Assembly: GCA_009917695.1 (NCBI GenBank)
Contig: JAACJG010000003.1
Location: forward strand, 372,001-436,000
Direction of reading: 5' to 3'
DNA length: 64,000 nt
DNA from: Candidatus Rifleibacterium amylolyticum
GTDB taxonomy: Bacteria; Muiribacteriota; Ozemobacteria; Ozemobacterales; Ozemobacteraceae
Part shown: piece by piece, positions 23,380 to 32,028 of the stretch
Layout: each line of letters begins with the position of its first letter
How positions within the stretch are numbered: position 1 is the first letter of the stretch
Notes under the pieces: generated by a model
Told to the model about the DNA's origin: nothing
What the model saw: the letters and a program-made list of their open reading frames with translations, nothing else
The model's database searches: none
Program-made: the position numbers and the translations under genes

Positions 23380-25181
23380 GCAACAGCTCCTTTTACTTCA
23401 CCGTTTTCCTCGAGTTCGGAAAAACCATTGCGCAGATCACTGCCGGTCTGTATTGCTACCAGCTCACGGTAGATACCCTGCTGACGCATCAGATCTTCGT
23501 GATTGCCCTGCTGTATGAGCAGACCCTTTTCGAATACAAGAATGCGGTCGGCTTTGCGAATCGTGCTGAGACGATGGGCGATGACTATGCAAGTGCGACC
23601 CCGCATAAGTTTTTCCATCGAATTCTGCAGTTCGCGTTCGGTGATTACGTCTACTGACGAAGTTGCTTCGTCGAGAATAAGCAGATCAGGATCTTTAACC
23701 ATCGCCCGCGTATATGAAAGCAGTTGGCGCTCTCCATAAGAGAGATTGCCGCCCCGCTCAGCCAGCACGGTCTGGTAGCCCTGCGGCTGTTTCATGATGA
23801 AATCGTGCGCTCCCAGTTCTTGAGCCGCTTTGATAACGGTTTCGTCATCGACGTCAGTATGAAACGCCTTGAGGTTTTCCATTATCGTGCCCGGGAACAG
23901 GTAGATTTCCTGAAGAACCAGCGCGATTTTGCGGCGCCAGTCGATCAGCCTGACGCTTGCGATATCTCGCCCGTCGACGGTTATGCGCCCGCTGGTCGGA
24001 TCGTAGAAGCGCAGCAGCAGGTTGATGCAGGTCGTTTTGCCTGAGCCGCTCGCCCCGACGATCGCCAGTTGCTGGCCGCGCGGTATCGAGAACGAGGCGT
24101 TCTTGAGCACTACCTCGCTGTCGTAGGCAAAGCTGATATCTTCGAATTCTATGCTCTTTTCAAGAGCCAGTTCGGGCGCCTGTTCGCCATTGTCGCGCAC
24201 AGCCGGCTCGGTATCGAGAATGTCAAACAGGCGTACGCCGGCGGCCAGAGCTGTCTGCATCTGAGCCAGAACTTCGACCAGACTTTCGAGCGGTCGGAAA
24301 AACTGGCGCATCAGCTCGATGAACATGACCATGGTTCCGACGGTCATCGTTCCCTCAAACACGCGTGTGCTACAGTAGGCGAAGAGTATCATTATCGAAC
24401 CGATTTCGGTGCAGAACCTGAAGCTCGGTGAGAACAGCGCGTATTCAATGAAGGCTGCCCGGCATTCGAGATCGGCTTTATCCTGATTGAAGTTATGCAT
24501 GTTGGCCATGATGTCGGTCTCGCGACCGTGCACCTTGATCAGCGGCACACCCTGAATATATTCGGTCAGATAGCCGGTCAGCTGACTGCCTTTTTCTCTT
24601 ACCTTCGTGTACAGAGATCTGATGTAACTCAGGTAGAAGAACAGCAGCAGCGAAACCACTACCATGGCTGCCAGCGCGAAGATGCCAACTCTGGCGTCTT
24701 CGCGGAACAGCACGATGACCGTGCCGAACACCAGCAGAGCGCTGGCAAAGAGCTGCGCCGAAGATTGTGTGAACAGCGATTTGAGCTGATTCGTATCTGA
24801 TTCAGTGCGGGTTATCAGTTTGCCGCTCTGGTTCTGGTCGAAGAAGCGCATACCCTGCCCGAGAATGTGAGCGAACAGCTTGCTTTTGATTCCGGCCACC
24901 ATTTCGGCGCCGATTCTGGCCATGATTTTTACGCGCACATAAAGGGTAACCGCTCCGACGAAAAGACAGAGAATGAAGAATCCGGCGAGTTTAAGTGCCA
25001 TTTCCACGTCTTTTTGCGGTATCGCGGTATCGATAATCGAGCGCAGAATCATCGGCCTGATCAGGTGCACTGCCGTAACCACCAGCATGGTGAGCATGAC
25101 GATGCCTATCTGCCCGAGATACGGGCTGAAATAGGGCAGCAGTCTTTTTAATACCGATTTATTACTATTTTTACTGGACAT
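23376..25181 (-). CDS. ABC exporter half-transporter, catalytic ATP-site subunit
   Basis: 601 residues with the same membrane-plus-ATPase architecture. Here Walker B is canonical, LLILDEATSSVD with Glu505, and His536 is the H-loop. The signature is altered to LSYGE (residues 480-484) instead of LSGGQ. In the heterodimer, this altered signature faces the degenerate Walker B of the partner, while the partner's LSGGQ faces this Glu505, giving one good and one poor ATP site. No Shine-Dalgarno sequence is visible before ATG 25181. Together with the leader elements between 25243 and 25512, this suggests regulated expression. Confidence 0.93.
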   Translation of the reverse strand: MSSKNSNKSVLKRLLPYFSPYLGQIGIVMLTMLVVTAVHLIRPMILRSIIDTAIPQKDVEMALKLAGFFILCLFVGAVTLYVRVKIMARIGAEMVAGIKSKLFAHILGQGMRFFDQNQSGKLITRTESDTNQLKSLFTQSSAQLFASALLVFGTVIVLFREDARVGIFALAAMVVVSLLLFFYLSYIRSLYTKVREKGSQLTGYLTEYIQGVPLIKVHGRETDIMANMHNFNQDKADLECRAAFIEYALFSPSFRFCTEIGSIMILFAYCSTRVFEGTMTVGTMVMFIELMRQFFRPLESLVEVLAQMQTALAAGVRLFDILDTEPAVRDNGEQAPELALEKSIEFEDISFAYDSEVVLKNASFSIPRGQQLAIVGASGSGKTTCINLLLRFYDPTSGRITVDGRDIASVRLIDWRRKIALVLQEIYLFPGTIMENLKAFHTDVDDETVIKAAQELGAHDFIMKQPQGYQTVLAERGGNLSYGERQLLSYTRAMVKDPDLLILDEATSSVDVITERELQNSMEKLMRGRTCIVIAHRLSTIRKADRILVFEKGLLIQQGNHEDLMRQQGIYRELVAIQTGSDLRNGFSELEENGEVKGAVA

Positions 25182-25242
25182 ATATATTTAGAGTTTCTCT
25201 TGAGTTAACAGGCCGTGAGAAGCCGGGTAGCGTTTTTGTCTG

Positions 25243-25275
25243 TCAGATGTTCCTGGTTTTGTTTGCTTTGCTCAT
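25243..25275 (-). CDS. Possible 10-codon leader mini-ORF before the ABC exporter
   Basis: ATG 25275 has GGGAG nine bases upstream and opens a 10-residue frame (MSKANKTRNI) ending 61 bases before the exporter start. It is in frame with an ATG in the loop of the upstream hairpin (25353), which would give 36 residues. It is too short to be called a gene with confidence, but a good ribosome site in a regulatory leader makes it worth recording. Confidence 0.35.
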   Translation of the reverse strand: MSKANKTRNI

Positions 25276-25334
25276 ATTTTTGTTCTCCCGTGTTGTTAAT
25301 TGTGGCGATGGCGGGATAAAGGGTTCGAGACGCA

Positions 25335-25369
25335 AGAAGCGGGTTGCCTCCATAAGGCAACCCGCTTCT
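25335..25369 (-). promoter_or_regulatory. Strong hairpin in the ABC exporter leader (candidate attenuator)
   Basis: A perfect 14-bp stem, AGAAGCGGGTTGCC / GGCAACCCGCTTCT, with a seven-base loop. It lies 15 bases past the stop of the 18-codon leader ORF and 150 bases before the exporter. The tail after it on the minus strand is only weakly U-rich (TTCTTGCG). Eight bases of its loop and arm (25346-25353) are exactly complementary to part of the leader ORF (25404-25411), giving a possible competing structure. Confidence 0.6.
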
Positions 25370-25384
25370 GAAAACGGCTTTCAG

Positions 25385-25441
25385 TTACAGATCTGCTGCG
25401 CAGATGGAGGCGGTAACGCTAAAAATCGGGTGATTATACAT
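25385..25441 (-). CDS. 18-residue leader peptide ORF upstream of the ABC exporter
   Basis: ATG 25441 is preceded by a full AGGAGG eight bases away and opens MYNHPIFSVTASICAADL followed by TAA. A perfect consensus promoter lies 43 bases further upstream, so this is the first translatable frame of the exporter transcript. The mRNA folds locally: ATCTGC-GCA-GCAGAT inside the last codons, a second small stem after the stop, then the strong hairpin at 25335-25369. The arrangement resembles translated leaders of antibiotic-induced genes, such as the one before the heterodimeric exporter bmrCD of Bacillus subtilis. The peptide has no homologue I know. Confidence 0.6.
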   Translation of the reverse strand: MYNHPIFSVTASICAADL

Positions 25442-25483
25442 GTTTTTTGCCTCCTGTTCGTTAAATTCAAATTTATTGCCTGA

Positions 25484-25512
25484 ATTATATTGCCCCGCGT
25501 GCGACTTGTCAA
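25484..25512 (-). promoter_or_regulatory. Consensus sigma-70 promoter of the ABC exporter leader
   Basis: On the minus strand TTGACA, a 17-base spacer and TATAAT: both hexamers match consensus exactly. Transcription should begin near 25477, about 295 bases before the exporter start codon, leaving a long leader. Confidence 0.85.
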
Positions 25513-25547
25513 TACTCAATCTGTTGTCGTTTGCTGCTTTATTGTGT

Positions 25548-25576
25548 TTGTGTAGAGTAAGGACGAGTGATAGAAT
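25548..25576 (+). promoter_or_regulatory. Candidate promoter of the cyclase pair
   Basis: TTGTGT, a 17-base spacer and TAGAAT stand 58 bases before the cyclase start. The -10 matches five of six bases and the -35 three of six. It is divergent from the exporter promoter, with 35 bases between them. Confidence 0.45.
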
Positions 25577-25634
25577 CGCTGAGAAGAAAGGCATTTGGCG
25601 GATATGAACATGGGCTTTTCCCGGCAGGCGTGAA

Positions 25635-28586
25635 ATGATGCAAAAATTTAAAACAGCAAGGCGGGCAGACCGTTTGATTCTTCTGCTGGCCGGTTTTGTG
25701 GTGCTTCTGATGCCTTTGTGGTTTTTCAACAGCCTGTTAAGGACTTCGCTGCAAAGAACCCGGGAATCTTCTCTCTCATTGCTGCGAGAAGAGCTTCTAC
25801 AGTCGGCAGAAAAGGTCAGGCGCGCCCTTAAGCCCGAGTTCTACGTCGAAGATGTTCTGCGCGAAGTTCACCGGGAAGTACTGCCGCAGATACCACCGGA
25901 TCTCATTGTGATGCAGCCTCAGAAGGATTTCGGGCATGACATCTTCGATGCTTCGTTGCCGGTGAAAATGTTGCAGGGCCTCCGTCGGCGCGGTCTTGAC
26001 GCGATTCTTGTGCATGTCGATGCGCCGGAATTCGAAAAATATCATTACTGGCATTCACAGGAACTCCAGAGCCAGTGTGACGAACCGGACATGCTGGCCC
26101 TGTCGCTTTCTTTCATCAACTATATAACAGCTGTGGAGCTTCATCAGAAGCGTTACGCCAAACTGTGGTACCGTTTTACCCCCGTTGAAAATCTTCCGGA
26201 TAATATCAAACGCGGTCATACCATAGACAAAATAAAGGCGCCATTTGCCTACCTGACCCGGTTCAGCGAAATGCTCGGTGTTCATGACCGGGCAACCGAA
26301 CATTTCACCGACTATTTTTCGCAGCAGTCGATCTTTCGCTACTCATTCTGCTGCATGAGTGCAGTTAACCTGCATGGTGCCTACACCGTCGTCGTGCCGC
26401 AGAAGTCTGTCAGGCCTGAAGAAATGCTGAAAAGCGCACTGTGTATCAACAATCTCGATCACTCTGTCTCTATTACCGACAAGCGTTCCAACCAGTCCGC
26501 TTTTGTCGTTACCCCGGATGGTGCTGATTATTTTATCAAAGCGCCTTCTGAGTTCTGGAACCATCTCCGGTTTTCCGGACTATCAGTTAGATCAGCATTC
26601 TCTGGCAGTAGCGCAGGTTTTGATATAAGAATCTCCGGCCGTCATAAACCCGCGATCATGAGTCTGGAGTCACAATACCGTCTGTTTCGGCTGACAGCAT
26701 CGCTCTTATTGATAGTGTACTGTGCTGCGGCATTTCATTTCTGGTTGTTCGGTCTGCATCTGCGCCTGTCGGTTCGCCGCCGGCTGGCGATGATTCTGGG
26801 GTTGATCGTGATTCTGCCGGTTCTGGGAGTCGGTGCGCTGACGCTGCTGGCGCTGCGTTCTTTTGAACGTGTTGCCGATAATCATCTGATTCAATATACC
26901 CGGAATAATCTACATGAAGTCGCGCTTTTGAACGATGAGAATCTGCTGCGCCAGATGGGGGCAGGTATCGAGATCAAGCGGCGGGTTGAAGCTGAAACTT
27001 CTGATGAGAAAGATTTGATGAAGAGCCTTGAGCGGCCTGAAGATGATTTGAAATGGTTTTTGGCGTGGACCAATTCTATAACGGAGTGTCGAGATGATGG
27101 TGTTATCGCTCAATACAATGGTTTTCGTCTGCCCGCTCCTGCCAACCGGCTCGTGCACAGTCTCGTCGATAAATACATGACAAGCCTTGGTCTGCTCAAA
27201 AGTGGTAGAAAATCGGATTTTTCGCGGACCATGACTCTTGGAATGCTTGACAATTGCGTTACCTCGGCGCTTGAAGAAGCCTGGATGGTACATGAGGGAA
27301 CGGTTCAGCGTGAGCTGACGCATACTGCCGATACCAGTCGCGCCAACCTGCTGGTCGTCAAAAGCGGTAGCGGCCGCTACCGTCTTTTATATCATCGAGT
27401 TTCAAGCCTGGGCGAACATGTGAACAAATATCTGACCAGTCTGGCTGAGAAAAATCCCGGCTGGTTTGTAAGGCGTGGGCTATATGGCAACGTCAGTGTG
27501 GGAGTGCGACAGAGAAAGGTCGGAGAATTGTTCGCGTATACCTGGCCGCCCGATTGTCTGCTTTCTCCAGCCATGACGTTCAGTTTTGAGAGAGCAATGT
27601 CGTCGCGAGATCATGGCCATGGTGTCATCAAACGAGATAATGAGCTCGAAGTGAGAGCATGGCGATATGAGGAAGGTAAGAGCTCTATTCTGGCGGCAAC
27701 CGGTAAAAGCGATGGCATAAAGCTGGCTTTTGCCGATCTTACGGCGAAGATGCTGCTTCCAGCTCTCTTTGGCTATGCCATTCTTCTTCTATACTTTGTG
27801 ACATCTGTCATCGCTGAGTTTATCAATGGCCCGGTCAGAATACTCAATTCTGGAGTCAATGATCTGAACGATGAGAACTATGGTGTTCTGATCGCCGGGT
27901 TTTCACAGGACGAATTTTCCAAGGTTACATCAGCATTCAATGAAATGTCAGTTGCTCTCAAACAGAGAGAAATGATAAAACGCTACGTTTCCCGAGCCCT
28001 GCTTGAAAGAGTGCAGACATCGGATGGCCTTGTCTCGGAAGAAGGGAAAATGATCAGAGTTGCTGTTCTTGCCTCGGATATCAGAAGTTTCACGGCGATC
28101 AGCGAGAAGTATTCGCCGGCAGAAGTCGTCGACATGCTGAATTCGTATTTTACCAGCATGGAATCGGCTATCAGCACTCATGGTGGCTTTATCGACAAAT
28201 ACATCGGCGATGCCATACAGGCAGTGTTTTACGATGATCCAGCTCTGGATAACTTTATTGTACGCGCTGCTCGGTCGGCTCTACAGATGCGGCGCAATCT
28301 CGCTGCTCTGAATCGTTCGCGCCGGGAGCAGGGTTTGTTCACTATCGAAAATGGTATCGGAATCGACAGCGGTCTCGTCGTTTCCGGCAGTATCGGCAGC
28401 GAAAACGGTCGCAAAGACTTTACCATTGTTGGCAGAGTTATCGAACAGGCAGCTCTTCTCGAATCCCTTACGGTGAATACCCGAAGCAGAATTCTAATAA
28501 GCCGGTCCGCCATCGGCAATGCTGGGACGGGCTTAATTACACGGGAGTTTGCCGCTGATTCACTGGAGTTGCTGGATGTCGCATAA
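25635..28586 (+). CDS. Membrane receptor-type class III nucleotide cyclase, metal-site (C1-like) subunit
   Basis: 983 residues: TM1 about 14-34, an outer segment, TM2 about 352-375, TM3 about 384-405, a second outer segment, TM4 about 708-730, HAMP, then a class III cyclase domain (about 805-975). Both metal-binding Asp are present (Asp815 in SDIRSFT, Asp859 in GDAIQAVF), as are Lys855 and Asp928 of the adenine-selecting pair. The transition-state Asn and Arg of the VNxAxR motif are replaced by Glu937 and Leu941. Alone it should be inactive. The next gene has the reverse pattern, so I infer a heterodimeric adenylate cyclase in the inner membrane. The stop overlaps the second gene by 11 bases. 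Confidence 0.88.
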   Translation: MMQKFKTARRADRLILLLAGFVVLLMPLWFFNSLLRTSLQRTRESSLSLLREELLQSAEKVRRALKPEFYVEDVLREVHREVLPQIPPDLIVMQPQKDFGHDIFDASLPVKMLQGLRRRGLDAILVHVDAPEFEKYHYWHSQELQSQCDEPDMLALSLSFINYITAVELHQKRYAKLWYRFTPVENLPDNIKRGHTIDKIKAPFAYLTRFSEMLGVHDRATEHFTDYFSQQSIFRYSFCCMSAVNLHGAYTVVVPQKSVRPEEMLKSALCINNLDHSVSITDKRSNQSAFVVTPDGADYFIKAPSEFWNHLRFSGLSVRSAFSGSSAGFDIRISGRHKPAIMSLESQYRLFRLTASLLLIVYCAAAFHFWLFGLHLRLSVRRRLAMILGLIVILPVLGVGALTLLALRSFERVADNHLIQYTRNNLHEVALLNDENLLRQMGAGIEIKRRVEAETSDEKDLMKSLERPEDDLKWFLAWTNSITECRDDGVIAQYNGFRLPAPANRLVHSLVDKYMTSLGLLKSGRKSDFSRTMTLGMLDNCVTSALEEAWMVHEGTVQRELTHTADTSRANLLVVKSGSGRYRLLYHRVSSLGEHVNKYLTSLAEKNPGWFVRRGLYGNVSVGVRQRKVGELFAYTWPPDCLLSPAMTFSFERAMSSRDHGHGVIKRDNELEVRAWRYEEGKSSILAATGKSDGIKLAFADLTAKMLLPALFGYAILLLYFVTSVIAEFINGPVRILNSGVNDLNDENYGVLIAGFSQDEFSKVTSAFNEMSVALKQREMIKRYVSRALLERVQTSDGLVSEEGKMIRVAVLASDIRSFTAISEKYSPAEVVDMLNSYFTSMESAISTHGGFIDKYIGDAIQAVFYDDPALDNFIVRAARSALQMRRNLAALNRSRREQGLFTIENGIGIDSGLVVSGSIGSENGRKDFTIVGRVIEQAALLESLTVNTRSRILISRSAIGNAGTGLITREFAADSLELLDVA

Positions 28587-31479
28587 AAAAAGAACTCTGA
28601 TCAGTGAAAAGGTTTCTATCTCCGCTGCCGGACTGTTTCTGACATGGCTTTTGATGGTAGTTATTCCGGTTGCCATTTCTTTTATGGCTCTGCATTACTT
28701 CCTTGATGAATATGCCAGCTATTCGGAAACCGGAAAGCTTGCCGATGCTTACAACCAGCTTGAGCTCTACAGGAGCGCTACGGTTGTCGAAAACTTTCTG
28801 ACAGCCCGCACAGCAGTCATATCTGATATGTCTGCCGACAAATTTACCCGAAACGGCCTGGTTGGGCTGAAAAGCCATATCGACAACGCTATCGGCGGCG
28901 AAAGCATTCTGTGTGTTTTTTTTGATCGTGATTGCAGAAATGTCATGGCCATACCCGGCAACTCCGCTGAAATGCCGGGAATGGTTCTGCCCCCAGCTTC
29001 TCTCATGAAGAGGCAGATTCAGTTCCTGTACCAGCAGATGCACGGTTCTGATCAGAAAAATCAGCAGAACAGGACTCTGACGTCTGAAGCTCAGCGCCAG
29101 GCCCTTTCCATGCAGCAACTCTTCAAAACCATAACGCCGGTGACGCTCAGAACCGATCGGGCCGTCAAAAGCTTTTCAGCGCATTATGGCGGCGAACTTT
29201 ATTTTTTATATGTCGAATTCAGGCACCGCTCTGGCGGGCCTGATGGCTGTCTGATCATTCTGAGGGGTCAGGATTTCTCGACGGACTTTATGTTGAAAAC
29301 TTTGCAGCGGCGATTTCCCCTGTGCCGGGTGGCCTCGCGCGAAATTGACGTTGGCAGAAGCGAGCGGCAGCCAGAAATCATGCACAGCGGAGTATTGCGG
29401 CTGAATGATCGTCTTCTCATCACCGCTCCTGCTGATCAGCGCTTCGTCAGACATGTGATTCATGGCGGCGGCATCGTGCTCAGGGAAAATGAGAGCCGTG
29501 CCGTACCGTTTCTGCAGTATCATCTGCCCCTGACGTCGATGCAGCATCATTTTACCGCGGCCCGCCGCGGCTTTGCCGTTATTGCGGCTATACTGGTGTG
29601 TCTGTCCGGTCTTTATTGTCTGCGATCCGCCTTGTTCGGAATAGAACTTACCGGCAGTTTCAAGAGAAGGATTATGGCTACCACTGCGTTGGCGGCGCTG
29701 TTCCCCTTTACTTTCTTTGCCACCGGGTTCTATCTGCATCTGCAATATGACGAGTTTCTCGGCAAAATAAACCTGCTGCAGCATGTAAATGCCAGGCTGG
29801 CCATTTTCAACAATGATCTCGACCAGTATTTTGCCGACATCGAAGGCGTTCTCGCCATGGATCTGCAGCAGATCAACAAAAACAACTATTTCGATGATGA
29901 GCAGGTTCAGAAGATATTTGCCGGCATTGGCGGGCGGGTTCCGATATCGCGCATATTTCTGCAAAGACCGGATGGCCCGGTTGTAACGGAGTTCGCTGAT
30001 AAAATGTCGCGATATGACGAGAACGATCTGAGCACTGCCATCGAGACATTTTTTCCACGACGAACTCTCCAGTTGTTGCAGGAGACAGGTGTTGTCGACA
30101 GAACCCGGCAGGACATTCTCAGTATCCCCGGAAACAATATCAAAGTAGCGCTTATCGGCACTTCCATGATTTCGAACGGTTCTTTTTACAATCTGAATCT
30201 GTCTGACTATCCGGTATGGCTATCCAATTTCAAAATCACCGATAAAGATGCTGATGGCCGCCGGACCGTGCTGGGCCTTGTGTTCGCACGGCTGGAACCG
30301 GCGCCATTGCTCTCCGATTTTCTTGCGAAGAGCGAATTTGCAGCTTTGTCTTATCGTGAGGAATATGGGAATTACCGGATCGAATATGCATTTTTTCCTA
30401 TCGAAAGAACCGGTATGCAGCAGATCTGGCATGGCAGCGGATTCACCGCTAACGAAATTATGCAGCAGGCCGCCGCGCGTAACCGAACAGAGACCGTTCC
30501 CACTACATCTGATTCTGGAGATGAGAGCTTCGTCATCAGCCGGCTTAATCAGGGAATACCGCATATTGCCGTGGCGCTGGCACGACCGCGGGGTATAGTG
30601 ACGAACTTGCGGACATCTCTGATGATAGGTCTGGTAAGTCTGCTCTACCTGTTTCTTCTTCTGTTCATTGCCGGTAAGATGCTTGACCTGTTCTTCGTCG
30701 CACCGGTAATCGAGCTGGCAGACTGTGCTGAAAAAATTGCCCGCGGCGGCGATTCATGGTCGCTCAAATTATCTACCGGCGATGAACTCGAAGAACTCAA
30801 CGAAAGTTTTGTCGGCATGGTCAAAGGTCTGCAGCAACGAAATATGCTCAAAGACTACGTTTCGCAAGACGCTTATTCAGATCTGGCTGCGACTGACGGC
30901 CAGAACCTGGCTCCTGGCGGTGAATATCGTGAGTGCACTGTTTTTTTTGCTGCGATAAAGGATGCCGGCAATGTTGCCGACGAGTCTTCGCCGCAGCAGG
31001 TTGTCGAGTTTCTCAACCGTTTCACGACGATTGGCGACAGAATCGCCAGGGAGAACAACGGCAGTATCGACAAGATTATCAACCAGACGTTGATGCTGGT
31101 ATTCAGGGAAAATGCCGGCGATGAGACGATGCATGCCTTGCGGGCTGCCAGAGCCGCTCTGGAGTTGGCGTCGGCGGTTAAGGCCGCCGGCTACGCCGGA
31201 GTCTATGCCGGTATCGCTTCAGGAACGGTAATCTCAGGTAGAATAGGCTCTTATCAGGGCAAACTTGATTTTACCGTCATCGGCAATCCGGTAAATCTCG
31301 CGGCCAGACTTAAAAATGAGGCAGCCGAAAGCACCACCGGCATCATCATTTCGGGTTCGACCATGCGTCTTCTCAAGGGGGCCGGTCGCGTAAATTTCCT
31401 GCGAAGATGTTCTTTGAAGGGTAAAGCCCGTGAATACAACATCTACGAATTGATCGATCTGCGCGATCAGCCAGGGTAA
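28576..31479 (+). CDS. Membrane receptor-type class III nucleotide cyclase, transition-state (C2-like) subunit
   Basis: I place the start at ATG 28576 (967 residues), with GGAG eight bases upstream and an 11-base overlap with the preceding gene; a longer frame start at 28549 lacks a site. Layout matches its partner: TM1 about 18-40, TM2-TM3 about 331-385, TM4 about 680-702, HAMP, and a cyclase domain about 783-950. Both metal Asp are lost (Ala793 in FFAAIKD, Gln837 in IINQT). Lys833, Asp898 in LDFTVIG, Asn907 and Arg911 in VNLAAR are intact. This complements the preceding subunit exactly, as in C2 of mammalian adenylyl cyclases. A CAGGG-TAAA-CCCTG hairpin spans the stop. Confidence 0.88.
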   Translation: MSHKKRTLISEKVSISAAGLFLTWLLMVVIPVAISFMALHYFLDEYASYSETGKLADAYNQLELYRSATVVENFLTARTAVISDMSADKFTRNGLVGLKSHIDNAIGGESILCVFFDRDCRNVMAIPGNSAEMPGMVLPPASLMKRQIQFLYQQMHGSDQKNQQNRTLTSEAQRQALSMQQLFKTITPVTLRTDRAVKSFSAHYGGELYFLYVEFRHRSGGPDGCLIILRGQDFSTDFMLKTLQRRFPLCRVASREIDVGRSERQPEIMHSGVLRLNDRLLITAPADQRFVRHVIHGGGIVLRENESRAVPFLQYHLPLTSMQHHFTAARRGFAVIAAILVCLSGLYCLRSALFGIELTGSFKRRIMATTALAALFPFTFFATGFYLHLQYDEFLGKINLLQHVNARLAIFNNDLDQYFADIEGVLAMDLQQINKNNYFDDEQVQKIFAGIGGRVPISRIFLQRPDGPVVTEFADKMSRYDENDLSTAIETFFPRRTLQLLQETGVVDRTRQDILSIPGNNIKVALIGTSMISNGSFYNLNLSDYPVWLSNFKITDKDADGRRTVLGLVFARLEPAPLLSDFLAKSEFAALSYREEYGNYRIEYAFFPIERTGMQQIWHGSGFTANEIMQQAAARNRTETVPTTSDSGDESFVISRLNQGIPHIAVALARPRGIVTNLRTSLMIGLVSLLYLFLLLFIAGKMLDLFFVAPVIELADCAEKIARGGDSWSLKLSTGDELEELNESFVGMVKGLQQRNMLKDYVSQDAYSDLAATDGQNLAPGGEYRECTVFFAAIKDAGNVADESSPQQVVEFLNRFTTIGDRIARENNGSIDKIINQTLMLVFRENAGDETMHALRAARAALELASAVKAAGYAGVYAGIASGTVISGRIGSYQGKLDFTVIGNPVNLAARLKNEAAESTTGIIISGSTMRLLKGAGRVNFLRRCSLKGKAREYNIYELIDLRDQPG

Positions 31480-31489
31480 ACCCTGAGTG

Positions 31490-32011
31490 TCAGCATTTCG
31501 CTCCCGATGTTTCACATGAACCGTCGCAGGCGTGATTATCCATGCCCGGCTGCATGCCAAGGTATTCGTTGAGTCGGCCGTCTTTTTTCAGCTGTTCGAA
31601 TTCGGCATCTGATGAAACTATGCCGGCCTTGCGAAAAAGGCGCTTGAGAATGGCGTCCTGAATTGCCAGCTGCAACGATCGCACAGCCAGCAAAGAACAG
31701 TGAACCTTGCTCTCCGGAAGTCCGTCGAGAGCTTCGACTATCTGGTTGTCGGTGATCTTGAGCGCTTCTTCAATCTGCATGCCTTCAGCAATGACCGAAG
31801 TTATGCTGGTAGTGGCGATGGCGGCCGGGCAACCTTTAACGCGGTAACGAATCTTTGCGACCTTCTGGTTGTCGTCGCTGATATGAACGGTCATTTCGAC
31901 AAAATCGCCGCAGTCAGGGTCGCCGATCAGGCCGATGCCATGGTAGTCATCGAGTTTGCCGCAGTTCTGCGGATTATTAAAATGCTGTATTACCTTGTCG
32001 CTGTATTTCAT
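31490..32011 (-). CDS. iscU: IscU/NifU-type iron-sulfur cluster assembly scaffold
   Basis: 173 residues from ATG 32011 (AGGA nine bases upstream; the in-frame GTG six bases earlier is too close to the site). IscU ligands are in place: Cys34 with Asp36 in PDCGD, Cys61 in KGCPAA, and His104-Cys105 in VHCS. The N-terminus YSDKVIQHFNNPQN is typical. About 45 residues extend beyond the usual end and finish with a Cys-rich tail (CDGSC, then a last Cys), which could hold a further metal. The scaffold builds Fe-S clusters from cysteine-desulfurase sulfur; no desulfurase gene is nearby. It lies 17 bases downstream of a BMC-domain gene, apparently in one operon. Confidence 0.93.
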   Translation of the reverse strand: MKYSDKVIQHFNNPQNCGKLDDYHGIGLIGDPDCGDFVEMTVHISDDNQKVAKIRYRVKGCPAAIATTSITSVIAEGMQIEEALKITDNQIVEALDGLPESKVHCSLLAVRSLQLAIQDAILKRLFRKAGIVSSDAEFEQLKKDGRLNEYLGMQPGMDNHACDGSCETSGAKC

Positions 32012-32028
32012 GGTCACCAGTCCTGAAT

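Noticed and set aside
25354-25512. Known riboswitch before the ABC exporter
   Set aside because: No class-specific core was recognised; the translated ORF fits attenuation better.
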